Assembly (NCBI RefSeq): GCF_002072155.1
Contig: NZ_BDIY01000017.1
Coordinates: 1-64,000, forward strand
Source of the DNA: Roseovarius sp. A-2
GTDB lineage: Bacteria; Pseudomonadota; Alphaproteobacteria; Rhodobacterales; Rhodobacteraceae
Reading direction: 5' to 3'
DNA length: 64,000 nucleotides
Of the stretch, positions 1-8,824 are shown in pieces. Below the pieces are notes generated by a model. It was given only the letters and a program-made list of their open reading frames with translations, was not told the origin of the DNA and ran no database searches. Both the position numbers and the translations under genes were made by a program. How positions within the stretch are numbered: position 1 is the first letter of the stretch; every line of letters starts with the position of its first letter.

Positions 1-236
1 AAAAGGCCCCATTCCGCCCTTGATCGGCAGACGCCTGACGACGCATATTGGGTAGGCTTGGAACAACAAGAAGCAGCATGAAACCTAAACCCGATACACC
101 TTAGAAAAGCTGCAAACATGTCCGAAAAGGTGGGACCACTTCAATCCTTGCATGCCGCGCGTGATCCTGGTGGCTCGCCCTTGCTGCCCGGCGCGCCAGA
201 GGGCACAAGGGTGAGAGAGCCAGTGGGGTCTTCGAA
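1..236. other. intergenic leader, no gene recognised
   Basis: No convincing coding region is visible before the membrane protein that starts near 237; the antisense frames here are shadows. The one notable element is a short dyad of the form GGT-N3-ACC at 129-137, described separately. Confidence 0.4.
129..137. promoter_or_regulatory. possible GntR/FadR-type operator
   Basis: The sequence GGTGGGACC has the GGT-N3-ACC form of operators bound by FadR/PdhR-type GntR regulators. It lies about 100 bases before the start of the membrane protein gene. The match is short and there is no GntR gene in the window, so this is only a suggestion. Confidence 0.2.
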
Positions 237-1637
237 GTGGACAAGCAGATACAAAATCGGGTCGATCTGACGACCGGCATGCTGCTGGTCGCGATCACCT
301 GTCTCGTGATCCTGCACGAGTGGCATGTCGCGGCATGGATGGCCCCGGCGAAACCCGCGCTCGTGCTGCTGCTTGTTGCCATTCTGGCGGCGCAGGTCCG
401 GGCCTCGCGCAAGGTCTTCGTCGCGGTGGCGCTTGGCCTGACCGTGGCGCTCGGTATGCACGCGTCGGGCTGGCAGCTGGTTGTTCTGGACGGGTTGCGC
501 TCGGCGGCGTTCATCGCGGCGTTCTTCTCGGCGCTCTCGACGCTGCGCAATGTTGCGCAGACCTCGGCGGCGGTGCAGGCGGCTGGGCGGTTCCTGTCGG
601 CGCAGCGCCCCGGGCGCCGCTACGCGGCACTGACTGCCGGCGGGCAGGGCTTTGCGCTGCTGCTCAATTACGGCGCGATCCAGCTGCTCGGGGCACTGGC
701 GCTGGCCAATGCCGAGACCGAGCCCGATCCGGAGGTGCGCGGCCACCGTATCCGGCGGATGCTGCTGGCGATCCAGCGGGCCTTCGTGTCGACCCTGCCC
801 TGGTCGCCGCTGTCCTTTGCCATGGCGATCTCGATCAGTGTGGTGCCGGGCGCGACCTGGTCGCAGGCGCTGGTGCCGGGGCTGGTGTCCTCGGCGCTGC
901 TGGCGGGGATCGGTTGGGGTCTCGACACAGCGTTCAAGCCACGGCTGAGCGTGACACCCCGGCGACAGACACCGGAGGGATCCTGGGCGCTGATGTTGCC
1001 GCTGCTGGCCCTACTCGCGGTGCTGGTGGTCAGCGTGATCGGTCTCTCGGCCATCACGGATGTGCGAATCGTCGGGCTGGTGGTGGTCATCGTGCCGGTG
1101 ATCGCGCTGGTGTGGATGCTGATCCAGCATTGGGGGCAAGCACCTTTGCAGTCAGTGGCGCGGCGGGTCGGTGACTACGTGACCCGGGAACTACCGGGCT
1201 ATCGCGAGGAGCTGACGCTCTTGATGATGGCGGGGTATATCGGCACCGTCGGCTCGGCGCTGCTCGTGCCGCTGATGCAGCGCGCAGGGCTTGATCTGTC
1301 GATGTTGCCGCCCTGGTTGCTGCTGGTGAGCTTTGTCTGGTTAATTCCGCTGGTCGGGCAGCTCGGGATGAACCCGATCCTGGCGGTGACGCTGATCGCG
1401 CCGCTCATTCCCGGGGCCGAGACCCTCGGCGTGGCGCCGACGGCCATCGTTGTGTCCCTGGCGGCGGGATGGGCGCTGAGCGGGGCCAGTTCGCCCTTCA
1501 CCGCGACGACGCTGCTGATCGGCTCCTTCGGGGGCATCAGCGCGCAACGTGTCGGCTTGGTCTGGAATGGGGTCTACACGGTGCTCTGCGGGGGGATGCT
1601 GTCGCTCTGGGTGGTGCTTTACGCCTTCGTCTTGTGA
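237..1637 (+). CDS. multi-spanning membrane protein, putative ion/solute transporter
   Basis: The 466-residue product has about 12 hydrophobic segments spread over its whole length, with polar loops near residues 110-125, 165-180 and 235-250, and is surely an inner-membrane protein. The C-terminal half, with Gly/Pro-rich stretches around GQLGMNPILAV and WALSGASSPFTATTLL, recalls the ion transporter (IT) superfamily that includes ArsB- and DASS-like carriers, but I cannot name a substrate or family. The start used is GTG; an in-frame ATG at 279 (residue 15) is an alternative that would begin directly at the first membrane segment. The next gene is on the same strand about 190 bases downstream, so the gene probably stands alone. 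Confidence 0.75.
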   Translation: MDKQIQNRVDLTTGMLLVAITCLVILHEWHVAAWMAPAKPALVLLLVAILAAQVRASRKVFVAVALGLTVALGMHASGWQLVVLDGLRSAAFIAAFFSALSTLRNVAQTSAAVQAAGRFLSAQRPGRRYAALTAGGQGFALLLNYGAIQLLGALALANAETEPDPEVRGHRIRRMLLAIQRAFVSTLPWSPLSFAMAISISVVPGATWSQALVPGLVSSALLAGIGWGLDTAFKPRLSVTPRRQTPEGSWALMLPLLALLAVLVVSVIGLSAITDVRIVGLVVVIVPVIALVWMLIQHWGQAPLQSVARRVGDYVTRELPGYREELTLLMMAGYIGTVGSALLVPLMQRAGLDLSMLPPWLLLVSFVWLIPLVGQLGMNPILAVTLIAPLIPGAETLGVAPTAIVVSLAAGWALSGASSPFTATTLLIGSFGGISAQRVGLVWNGVYTVLCGGMLSLWVVLYAFVL

Positions 1638-1824
1638 CGGCATCAGGGCCCATGACTTCGGCGCTGCAATGCTCACTAGCTTGTCCGCCATCGGCTGTGC
1701 GTTTCCCGTACCGGGGCTCGAATCCAGCTGAGCGGACGACAGACGCCATGCGGTGCTGCCACCATCACCCGTCGTGGACGGGCTTCCTCGGTGACCTACG
1801 TGAAGCCCTGCAAAGGAGAAACGC

Positions 1825-2129
1825 ATGTCCCTACTCGTCCTCGTCCTCGTCACCGGCGCGATCTTCCTGGTCGCCGACGCCATCATGCTCTCGACTGTCA
1901 TGCAGCCGCTCTTCGCTCAGCATCTGGGCGAAACGCTCCGCCCGGGCATACGGCCCCTCCCGGCCGTGTTGTTCTATCTCATCTACATGGCCGGCGTGAT
2001 CTGGTTCGCGGGCTGGCCGGCACTGCGCGATGGCACGCCGCGATGGTGGCAGCCGACATGGCCTGGGGCTCGGCACTCACCGCGCTATCGGCCTGGGGCG
2101 GGGTCATGGCCGCCCGGGCTATCGGGTGA
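1825..2129 (+). pseudogene. DUF2177 family membrane protein, broken
   Basis: A good ribosome site (AAGGAG) precedes the ATG. The first 70 codons give the N-terminal part of a DUF2177 membrane protein (two hydrophobic segments, PLPAVLFYLIYMAGVIWFAGWPAL). After the ALRDG motif the frame leaves the family and would run to a stop at 2163. The family's C-terminal helix appears instead in another frame at 2043-2129 (AADMAWGSALTALSAWGG, then stop). Comparing with the usual length of about 130 residues, roughly 30 codons from the middle are missing and the junction is out of frame. This reads as an internal deletion with frameshift; the 112-residue frame-1 ORF could still be translated as a truncated protein. 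Confidence 0.65.
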
Positions 2130-2227
2130 ACGGACAAGCGCGACCTTCAAGTGCCACCATTGAAATTTTATGGTGCAATTTCGCAGACCACGCGCCGCTG
2201 TCTACGCACGTTGCAGTAGACGGACCC

Positions 2228-2572
2228 ATGCCCGCCACCCTTCTTGTCCGCACCAATGAAGCCGCCGCAACGCTGGGAATCATCCAAAGCACGCTCTACG
2301 CGCGCGCGCAGACGGGGCGCTGTCCGGCCCCTATCCAGTGGGACGAAACCACCGTCTGGCGCGTCCGCGACCTCGAAACCTTTGTCGATCGACTGGCGGG
2401 CCAGATTGCGGGCCAGCCACGCAGCACAGCGCACATCATCAACAAAAAAAGGGCATGGCTAGCCAGAATGGTGCGGGTGGAGGGACTTGAACCCCCACGC
2501 CTTGCGGCGCCAGAACCTAAATCTGGTGCGTCTACCAATTTCGCCACACCCGCACTGACCCGAGCGTGTTGA
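2228..2572 (+). CDS. AlpA/excisionase-like helix-turn-helix ORF abutting tRNA-Leu
   Basis: From the ATG at 2228 the frame encodes about 114 residues. Residues 5-60 (RTNEAAATLGIIQSTLYARA, then a conserved basic turn and WRVRDLETFVDRL) have the order of an AlpA/MerR-like winged helix used by phage and island excision or regulatory proteins. The last 35 residues are translation of the antisense strand of the tRNA-Leu gene, so the true coding end is doubtful: the original 3' end may have been lost. It may be a leftover of an element that used the tRNA as its attachment site. No integrase is visible. Confidence is for a real or recently real gene, not for function. Confidence 0.45.
   Translation: MPATLLVRTNEAAATLGIIQSTLYARAQTGRCPAPIQWDETTVWRVRDLETFVDRLAGQIAGQPRSTAHIINKKRAWLARMVRVEGLEPPRLAAPEPKSGASTNFATPALTRAC
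2469..2553 (-). tRNA. tRNA-Leu (TAG anticodon)
   Basis: Read on the minus strand the 85 bases fold as a class II tRNA: acceptor stem GCGGGTG/CACCCGC, D-arm with the AATTGGTAGACGC sequence, anticodon stem-loop CAGA-TTTAGGT-TCTG with anticodon TAG, a long variable arm, the T-loop GGTTCAAGTCC, and an encoded 3' CCA (2469-2471). Leucine identity follows from the anticodon and the long variable arm. Confidence 0.96.
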
Positions 2573-2731
2573 AACGCCCGACTGCGGGCTTCTCTAGCAA
2601 AGCGCTGCACCGGATGCGAGCAGAAAACGCGCGCGCGCCGTCGATGGATGTGTTGAAAAAAAGGCGCGACATTAACCGAAAATTGCCATATTCTGAGCAA
2701 ATAAAGAGGCAGTAACAAAGCGAGAAACGCC

Positions 2732-3229
2732 ATGAAACCGAAAACGGTCGGGCGGTCGGACGGCGAATTGGCCGTCATTCCCCCTGTGGACTGCGGCGGT
2801 CTGTGCGCCGACAGTATCATCCTAACCCTGAACGGCGAGATCTGCGTCGGCGATCTACGTCCGGGCATGCGCGTCATCACCCGTGATCGCGGCGCGGTGC
2901 CGCTGACAAGGATCGAGATGCGGCGTGTCACCTGCCGCGCGGTGCGCATTCTGGCCGGCTCCCTTGGCCATACCCGACCCGAGCGTGACGTGGTCCTGCC
3001 CGCCGGTCAGTCGATCCTGGTGCGCGACTGGCGCGCCAAGGCGCTGTTCGGTGCGGATCAGGCGCTGGTCCCCGTCTCGCGTCTGGTCGACGGTGAATTC
3101 GTGACGCTGGAACCGGCACGCGAGATCGTGACCTGCGATCTCGGTTTCGACGGTGCGCATGTTCTCTATGTGGACGGGCTCGAACTCGCGACTGGCCCTC
3201 AGACCGTGGCGGCGCACCGGACAGCCTGA
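2732..3229 (+). CDS. Hint domain-containing protein
   Basis: The 165-residue protein is almost entirely a Hint (hedgehog/intein) domain of the kind common in Rhodobacteraceae. Visible marks are the Cys-containing start of the fold (CGGLCADSIILTLNGEICVGDL), the LRPGMRVITRDRG turn, and the downstream block QSILVRDWRA followed by the VYVDG-like motif VLYVDGLELA. In larger members this domain sits at the C terminus of secreted proteins; here it stands alone with no signal peptide, so its role is unknown. The upstream stretch is AT-rich (2640-2720) and probably holds the promoter. The gene converges on the nnr gene with an 11-base gap. Confidence 0.85.
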   Translation: MKPKTVGRSDGELAVIPPVDCGGLCADSIILTLNGEICVGDLRPGMRVITRDRGAVPLTRIEMRRVTCRAVRILAGSLGHTRPERDVVLPAGQSILVRDWRAKALFGADQALVPVSRLVDGEFVTLEPAREIVTCDLGFDGAHVLYVDGLELATGPQTVAAHRTA

Positions 3230-3240
3230 AGCGCCCGGCG

Positions 3241-4812
3241 CTACAAGCCAGCGGCGCGCAAGACACCCGGGACGGCCTCTGGCAGGTCTTCGGCAATCAG
3301 GCCAGGGCCAAAGGCACGCGCACATTCCACATGCAGCCAGGTGGCGCTTCGGGCCGCCTGAACGGGGGGCATCCCGCGCGCCAGAAGCCCAGTGATGAAC
3401 CCCGCCAACACATCGCCCGATCCGGCCGTCGCCAACCAAGGGGACGCCCGGTCATACTGAGCCGAGTTGATTGCACAGCGCCCGTCCGGTGCGGCGATCA
3501 CCGTATCGGGCCCCTTGAAAAGAACAATACAACCCGCCCGCTCCGCCGCCGCGCGCGTCGCGTCCAGCTTGGAATAGGCCGGGCCCTTTGTGGCAGGCGT
3601 GGCCAGTTCTGCCGCGATGTCCGGGAACAGGCGGGCGAATTCCCCGCCATGCGGCGTCAGCACGCAGGTCTCGTGCAACATGGCAAAGAGGGTCTCCGGG
3701 GCGTCCTTGAATGCGGTCAGTGCGTCCGCATCCAGGACCGTCGGGCGGGGGTCACCCCCGCCAAGGGCCACGGGCACCAATTCCCGCGCCCGTGTCACCC
3801 CCAGCCCCGGCCCAAGGCACAAAGCATTCAAACGGCTGTCCGCAAGCACCTCTGCCAGAGCCTCGCCATGCTCCACCCGCCGCAACATCAGTGCGGTGAT
3901 CTGACAGGCCACCTCCTGCTGCGCCGACCCTGGCACGCCGAGCGTCACCAGCCCCGCCCCGATGCGCAACGCCCCCCGCGCCGCCAGCCGCGCGGCACCG
4001 GTTCGACCCGCGCCACCCGTCAGGATCAGGGCATGGCCGTGGGAATATTTGTGGGTTTCCGAGGACTTGGCCATATGCGCGGAAGAACCGTCTTTAACCA
4101 ACCGGACCAAATCTTGCAGCGGCACTGCGGGAGAGCGGCCGCCGGCCGGTAACCCGCCGCTGCCCTCAAGGCCGATGCTCTTGACGATGAGTTTTCCTGT
4201 CCGACAGGGACCGTCTGATAGATAATGTCCCAGTTTGGCCGCGTGAAAGCTGACGGTCAGGTCCGCCCTAGCACAGGCACCGAGCGGTCGGCCACTATCG
4301 GCGCAGAGACCGGACGGCATGTCCACCGCGACCACCCGCACTGGCTTGGCCCGAAGGCTGTCAAACGCGCGCAGGATCTGCCCTAGATGGCCCTCTACGG
4401 GTCGGGCAAGCCCCGTCCCGAAAACCGCATCGACGACGAGAGCCGAATGCTCAGCGTGGCTGGCCGAGACCGACGCCAGATCCGCGACAGCGCCCAGGTA
4501 TCGCCAGCGCTCGAAATTCGCCTTCGCATCCGGCGGCAGCTTGGCGGCATCGCCATAGAGAAACACCTCGACCTCCCAGCCCCAGTCCTTCAGCAACCGC
4601 GCCACCACAAACCCGTCGCCGCCATTGTTGCCGGGACCACAAAGCACGAGTGCCTTGTGGGGGGCCTGCGCCAGATCCGGCCATGCCTCGAACACCGCCT
4701 CGACCACGCCCCGCCCGGCGCGCTCCATCAGGTCAAGCCCGGTGACCGTGCCCGAGTCGATTGCGGCCTGTTCAATGGCGCGCATTTGGGCGGCTGTGAG
4801 GAGTGCGTGCAT
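3241..4812 (-). CDS. nnr: bifunctional NAD(P)H-hydrate epimerase / ADP-dependent NAD(P)H-hydrate dehydratase
   Basis: The enzyme repairs NADHX and NADPHX, hydrated forms of the cofactors: the N-terminal YjeF_N domain epimerises R to S, and the C-terminal ribokinase-like domain dehydrates the S form using ADP. Residues 1-210 carry the epimerase motifs (PGNNGGDGFVVARLL, VAVDMPSGLCADSG). Residues about 230-520 carry the dehydratase marks (LTGGAGRTGAARLA, LTPHGGEFARLFPD and GSGDVLAGFITGLLARG with the catalytic Asp). The 523-residue length is right for the fused form. It is divergent from glnB. Confidence 0.95.
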   Translation of the reverse strand: MHALLTAAQMRAIEQAAIDSGTVTGLDLMERAGRGVVEAVFEAWPDLAQAPHKALVLCGPGNNGGDGFVVARLLKDWGWEVEVFLYGDAAKLPPDAKANFERWRYLGAVADLASVSASHAEHSALVVDAVFGTGLARPVEGHLGQILRAFDSLRAKPVRVVAVDMPSGLCADSGRPLGACARADLTVSFHAAKLGHYLSDGPCRTGKLIVKSIGLEGSGGLPAGGRSPAVPLQDLVRLVKDGSSAHMAKSSETHKYSHGHALILTGGAGRTGAARLAARGALRIGAGLVTLGVPGSAQQEVACQITALMLRRVEHGEALAEVLADSRLNALCLGPGLGVTRARELVPVALGGGDPRPTVLDADALTAFKDAPETLFAMLHETCVLTPHGGEFARLFPDIAAELATPATKGPAYSKLDATRAAAERAGCIVLFKGPDTVIAAPDGRCAINSAQYDRASPWLATAGSGDVLAGFITGLLARGMPPVQAARSATWLHVECARAFGPGLIAEDLPEAVPGVLRAAGL

Positions 4813-4837
4813 TCCTGGCCCTTTCTCGATTCAATTT

Positions 4838-4854
4838 CGCCACATAATGTGGCG
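4838..4854. promoter_or_regulatory. perfect palindrome between nnr and glnB
   Basis: CGCCACATAATGTGGCG has 7-base arms around a TAA centre and lies in the shared upstream region of the divergent nnr and glnB genes, 26 bases from the nnr start. A second imperfect dyad (GCATCACCCATGGTGC, about 4872-4887) follows on the glnB side and loosely resembles an NtrC site. Either may be an operator; the assignment is inference. Confidence 0.35.
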
Positions 4855-4895
4855 ACTTGCACATTTATTAGGCATCACCCATGGTGCCCCCTTAG

Positions 4896-5324
<429 letters not shown>

Positions 5325-5355
5325 CCCATTTCCCAACAAGAAAAGGAAGAAGAGA

Positions 5356-6762
5356 ATGAGCAAAGACGCGATTCTCAAGCAGATCAAGGACGAGGATATC
5401 GAGTATGTCGACATCCGCTTCACTGACCCGCGCGGCAAGCTGCAACATGTGACGGTGATGGCCGATCAGGTCGACGAGGACTTCCTCGAGGAAGGGTTCA
5501 TGTTCGACGGCTCGTCCATCGCAGGGTGGAAATCGATCGAAGCCTCGGACATGAAGCTGATGCCGGCATTCGACAGCGCCTATGTCGATCCGTTCTACGC
5601 CGAAAAGACGCTTTGCATCCATTGCTCGGTGGTGGAGCCCGATACCGGCGAGCCCTACAACCGCGATCCGCGCGGCACCGCCGAAAAGGCCGAGGCCTAT
5701 CTGAAGGCGTCAGGTATCGGCGATGTGTCCTACTGGGGCCCCGAGGCGGAATTTTTCCTGTTCGACGATGTGCGCGTCTCGAACTCGATCAACAAGGTGT
5801 CCTATGAGGTCGACGCGCTCGACGCATCCTGGAACACCGACACCGAATACGAGATGGGCAACACGGGCCACCGCCCCGGCGTCAAGGGCGGCTATTTCCC
5901 GGTGAACCCGATCGACGACGGGCAGGATATCCGCTCGGAAATGCTGTCCACAATGAAGCGTCTCGGCATGAAGGTCGACAAGCATCACCACGAGGTGGCA
6001 TCGTGCCAGCACGAGTTGGGGCTGATCTTCGGCACGCTGACCACGCAGGCCGATGAGCTGCAAAAATACAAATATGTCATCCACAATGTCGCACAGGCCT
6101 ATGGCAAGACCGCGACCTTCATGCCCAAGCCGATCTATGGCGACAACGGCACCGGCATGCATGTCAACATGTCGATCTGGAAGGACGGCAAGCCGCTCTT
6201 TGCCGGTGACAAGTACGCCGATCTGAGCCAGGAGGCCCTGTGGTTCATCGGCGGCATCCTCAAGCACGCGAAAACGCTCAATGCCTTCACCAACCCCTCG
6301 ACCAACAGCTACAAGCGCCTGATCCCCGGCTTCGAGGCCCCGGTACTGCGCGCCTATTCGGCCCGCAACCGTTCGGGCTGCGTGCGTATTCCGTGGACAG
6401 AGAGCCCCAAGGCCAAGCGTGTTGAGGCGCGTTTCCCTGATCCGTCGGCAAACCCCTACCTGTGCTTTGCCGCGCTCTTGATGGCCGGTCTCGATGGCAT
6501 CAAGTCCAAGATCGACCCGGGCGAGGCGATGGACAAGAACCTCTACGACCTGCCCGCCGAAGAGCTTGAAGGCATCCCCACCGTCTGTGGCAGCCTGCGC
6601 GAGGCCCTTGATGCACTACGTGCCGATCATGCGTTCCTGCTTGCCGGTGACGTCTTCACCAAGGATCAGATTGACGGCTATCTCGACCTCAAGATGGAAG
6701 AGATCGAGCTTTACGAGCACACGCCACATCCGGTCGAATTCCTGATGTATTACAGCTGCTAA
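5356..6762 (+). CDS. glnA: type I glutamine synthetase
   Basis: It makes glutamine from glutamate, ammonia and ATP and is the central ammonia-assimilating enzyme. The 468-residue product has the beta-grasp N-terminal domain with [11 protein letters not shown], the catalytic [18 protein letters not shown] region with metal-binding Glu/His residues, the [17 protein letters not shown] ammonia/ATP segment, and the adenylylation loop NLYDLPAEE near residue 397. A strong ribosome site (AAAGGAAGAAGAGA) precedes ATG 5356. It is cotranscribed with glnB and ends at a clear terminator. Confidence 0.98.
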   Translation: MSKDAILKQIKDEDIEYVDIRFTDPRGKLQHVTVMADQVDEDFLEEGFMFDGSSIAGWKSIEASDMKLMPAFDSAYVDPFYAEKTLCIHCSVVEPDTGEPYNRDPRGTAEKAEAYLKASGIGDVSYWGPEAEFFLFDDVRVSNSINKVSYEVDALDASWNTDTEYEMGNTGHRPGVKGGYFPVNPIDDGQDIRSEMLSTMKRLGMKVDKHHHEVASCQHELGLIFGTLTTQADELQKYKYVIHNVAQAYGKTATFMPKPIYGDNGTGMHVNMSIWKDGKPLFAGDKYADLSQEALWFIGGILKHAKTLNAFTNPSTNSYKRLIPGFEAPVLRAYSARNRSGCVRIPWTESPKAKRVEARFPDPSANPYLCFAALLMAGLDGIKSKIDPGEAMDKNLYDLPAEELEGIPTVCGSLREALDALRADHAFLLAGDVFTKDQIDGYLDLKMEEIELYEHTPHPVEFLMYYSC

Positions 6763-6800
6763 GCCAGCCTGCAGACCGATTACGGCCTGCCCCGACAGTC

Positions 6801-6831
6801 AAAGGGCGCCCCCGACAGGGGCGCCCTTTTT
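6801..6831 (+). terminator. rho-independent terminator of glnB-glnA
   Basis: GGGCGCCCC and GGGGCGCCC form a 9-pair stem around a CGACA-type loop, directly followed by a run of T. It lies about 40 bases after the glnA stop. Confidence 0.93.
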
Positions 6832-6970
6832 CATGCCCCCACACCGTTGCCGTTCTGGAACCAAAAACACAAAAACGTGAAGACTGCCTAAATGTATCCT
6901 CATTTGAAACAAACTGGTTCCGCTTTCTCAGATCAACTTAAGAGTGTGAACTAACGAATGGACCCGTCCC

Positions 6971-7816
6971 ATGACCCATACGACTCAAAAGGTTACGGCA
7001 GGGCTAGTATTTCTCGGTATGAGAGCACTCGATATAATCGCGATCAGCAAGCGGATCGCCCACACTCTGGACCAGCTCGGCGAAGAGGTGACGATGCAGA
7101 AATGTCTGTCGGAGGATGCCGCACTCCTGCGAACGGATCAGTTCGACCTGCGTATCCAGATCGAGCGCAAACGGCATGTAGACCGGCTGGACGTTCCGGC
7201 CGATCACTATATCGAAGTGACGCTGATGCGCGAATTCGGCCCGCCCTGGGCGGATGCGGAACCCTATCAGGCGATCATGGCCTATGCGCTGGCCGCTCTG
7301 CATGTCCCGCTGGCCCCGGATTTCGTTCAATGGATCGAGCCGGGGGCCTTGTTGACCCGGGCCGAGTTCCGCGCCGCGATCACACCGCCGCAGGAGAACG
7401 AGCGCGTCCGGACCCGCATGCGGCGAGGGCGAGACCGTCTGCCCAATGTCGAAGATGCCTACACCGGGCTTCAGGGCCGTATTCCGCATGGCAAGAACCA
7501 TAGCGCCGAAGATGCCGAGCGCCTGCGCAGCCTGCGCGCGGCATTTTGCGATCCCGAGCCGGAGGATCTACCCGACCCGTCGGACGGTATCCGCGAAGAG
7601 ACCGCACCGCTGCGGCTCAGCGTCTGGATGATGACTTTTACTCTGGCGATCTTCGCGCTGCCGGTTGCCGCCGGGCTGATGGTGTTCAATCTGTTGCGCG
7701 GCGAAAACCTACGACTGGCTTCGCAGACCGCGGCGCTCACGGGCCTGTTCATGTCTTTGCAGGCCAGCGGCGCGATGGCCGAAGCCGTCGATATGGTGCG
7801 AGGCCTCGGGATATGA
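6971..7816 (+). CDS. conserved hypothetical protein with C-terminal membrane segments
   Basis: I do not recognise this 281-residue protein. Residues 1-200 are soluble and charged. Residues about 210-275 hold two hydrophobic segments (MMTFTLAIFALPVAAGLMVF and a weaker one before the end), so it is probably anchored by its C terminus. The pattern RLSVWMMTFTLAIFALPVAAG resembles RLTIITFGLTLFLHAPPVGAA at the end of the protein at 8825, and both have a similar soluble N-terminal layout, suggesting distant paralogy. A lytic transglycosylase gene lies between them on the same strand. The start at 6971 has no strong ribosome site; ATG 7019-7021 is an alternative. Confidence 0.7.
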   Translation: MTHTTQKVTAGLVFLGMRALDIIAISKRIAHTLDQLGEEVTMQKCLSEDAALLRTDQFDLRIQIERKRHVDRLDVPADHYIEVTLMREFGPPWADAEPYQAIMAYALAALHVPLAPDFVQWIEPGALLTRAEFRAAITPPQENERVRTRMRRGRDRLPNVEDAYTGLQGRIPHGKNHSAEDAERLRSLRAAFCDPEPEDLPDPSDGIREETAPLRLSVWMMTFTLAIFALPVAAGLMVFNLLRGENLRLASQTAALTGLFMSLQASGAMAEAVDMVRGLGI

Positions 7817-7902
7817 CACGCGCCCTGCCCTCAGCGCGCTTGGTGCTGTTCGCCAGGCACGATAGGATCGCCCGCAAAGGCAATCCGTTGAGGAGAGGTG
7901 CG

Positions 7903-8730
7903 ATGAAAAAACCTGTCGTGATCCGCCGCGTGGCGCACGCGCTCGGGCTCGGGCTGTGGTTGACAGGAGGATCGGCCGCGATGGCCGCCACCTGTGGGAA
8001 TACCGCCCAGGGATTCGAGAACTGGAAGGCAGCGTTCAAGCACGAGGCCGCCGCCGAGGGCGTGGGCGCACGTGGGATTCAGGCCCTGGAGGGCGCGCGC
8101 TACGCCACCGGCACCATCGCTGCGGACCGCAATCAGAAGAGCTTTCGCTACAGCCTGGAGAAATTCATGCAAGTGCGCGGGGCCGACACCATCGTCGCGC
8201 AGGGCCGCAAACGTCGCACCCGTGACGCGGTGTTCTATGACGCGCTGGAGCGGCAATACGGTGTGCCGGCAGGGGTTCTCATCGCGATTCACGGCATGGA
8301 AACTGCGTTCGGTGGCTTCATGGGCGACACTTCGGTGGTTTCGGCCATCGTTACGCTGACCTATGATTGCCGCCGCTCCGATTTCTTTCGCCCGCATGCC
8401 ATCGGAGCGCTGAAACTGGTGGATCGCGGCAGCATCACCGGTCAGACAAAGGGCGCGCGGCACGGCGAATTGGGCCATACGCAGTTCTTGCCCGGCAACG
8501 CACTGCGCTACGGTGTGGACGGCAATGGCGACGGTCGGGTCGATCTCTACAACCTGACCGATGCGATGGCCTCCACCGCCCATTTCCTGCGTCAGCAAGG
8601 CTGGCACCCCGGGGAGGGATATGCCGCGGGCCAGCCCAATTTCGCCGTGATCGAGCAATGGAACGCGGCTACGGTCTATCAACAGGCGATCGCGCTGATG
8701 GCGGCGCGGATAGTCGGAAGCGGATCATGA
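7903..8730 (+). CDS. lytic murein transglycosylase, MltB/SLT_2-like
   Basis: The 275-residue protein starts with a signal peptide (residues 1-28, ending SAAMAA) and carries the MltB-like fold: the FENWKAAFKHEAAAEGV opening, Glu in AIHGMETAFGGFMGDTS as the likely catalytic acid, and the TQFLPGNALRYGVDGNGDG block followed by the ASTAHFLRQQGW motif. It would cleave peptidoglycan glycan strands in the periplasm. GAGGAGAGGTGCG just before ATG 7903 decides the start. It is shorter than typical MltB (about 360-400) and lacks the C-terminal peptidoglycan-binding domain. It lies between two related membrane proteins. Confidence 0.88.
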   Translation: MKKPVVIRRVAHALGLGLWLTGGSAAMAATCGNTAQGFENWKAAFKHEAAAEGVGARGIQALEGARYATGTIAADRNQKSFRYSLEKFMQVRGADTIVAQGRKRRTRDAVFYDALERQYGVPAGVLIAIHGMETAFGGFMGDTSVVSAIVTLTYDCRRSDFFRPHAIGALKLVDRGSITGQTKGARHGELGHTQFLPGNALRYGVDGNGDGRVDLYNLTDAMASTAHFLRQQGWHPGEGYAAGQPNFAVIEQWNAATVYQQAIALMAARIVGSGS

Positions 8731-8824
8731 CGGCCCCGCCCTTCGCAACCTGTTCGCGGACGGCAATCGTTACGAGTGCCAAAAATGTGCGGTTCACCTT
8801 GACCCAGAACCATCGAGGCATGAC

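Noticed and set aside
2162..2182. Inverted repeat GAAATT...AATTTC upstream of the AlpA-like ORF
   Set aside because: Six-base AT-rich arms around nine bases occur by chance often in such sequence, and there is no matching second site.
2468..2572. C-terminal end of the AlpA-like ORF as real protein
   Set aside because: It is the antisense strand of the tRNA-Leu gene; a typical artefact of translating through a tRNA.
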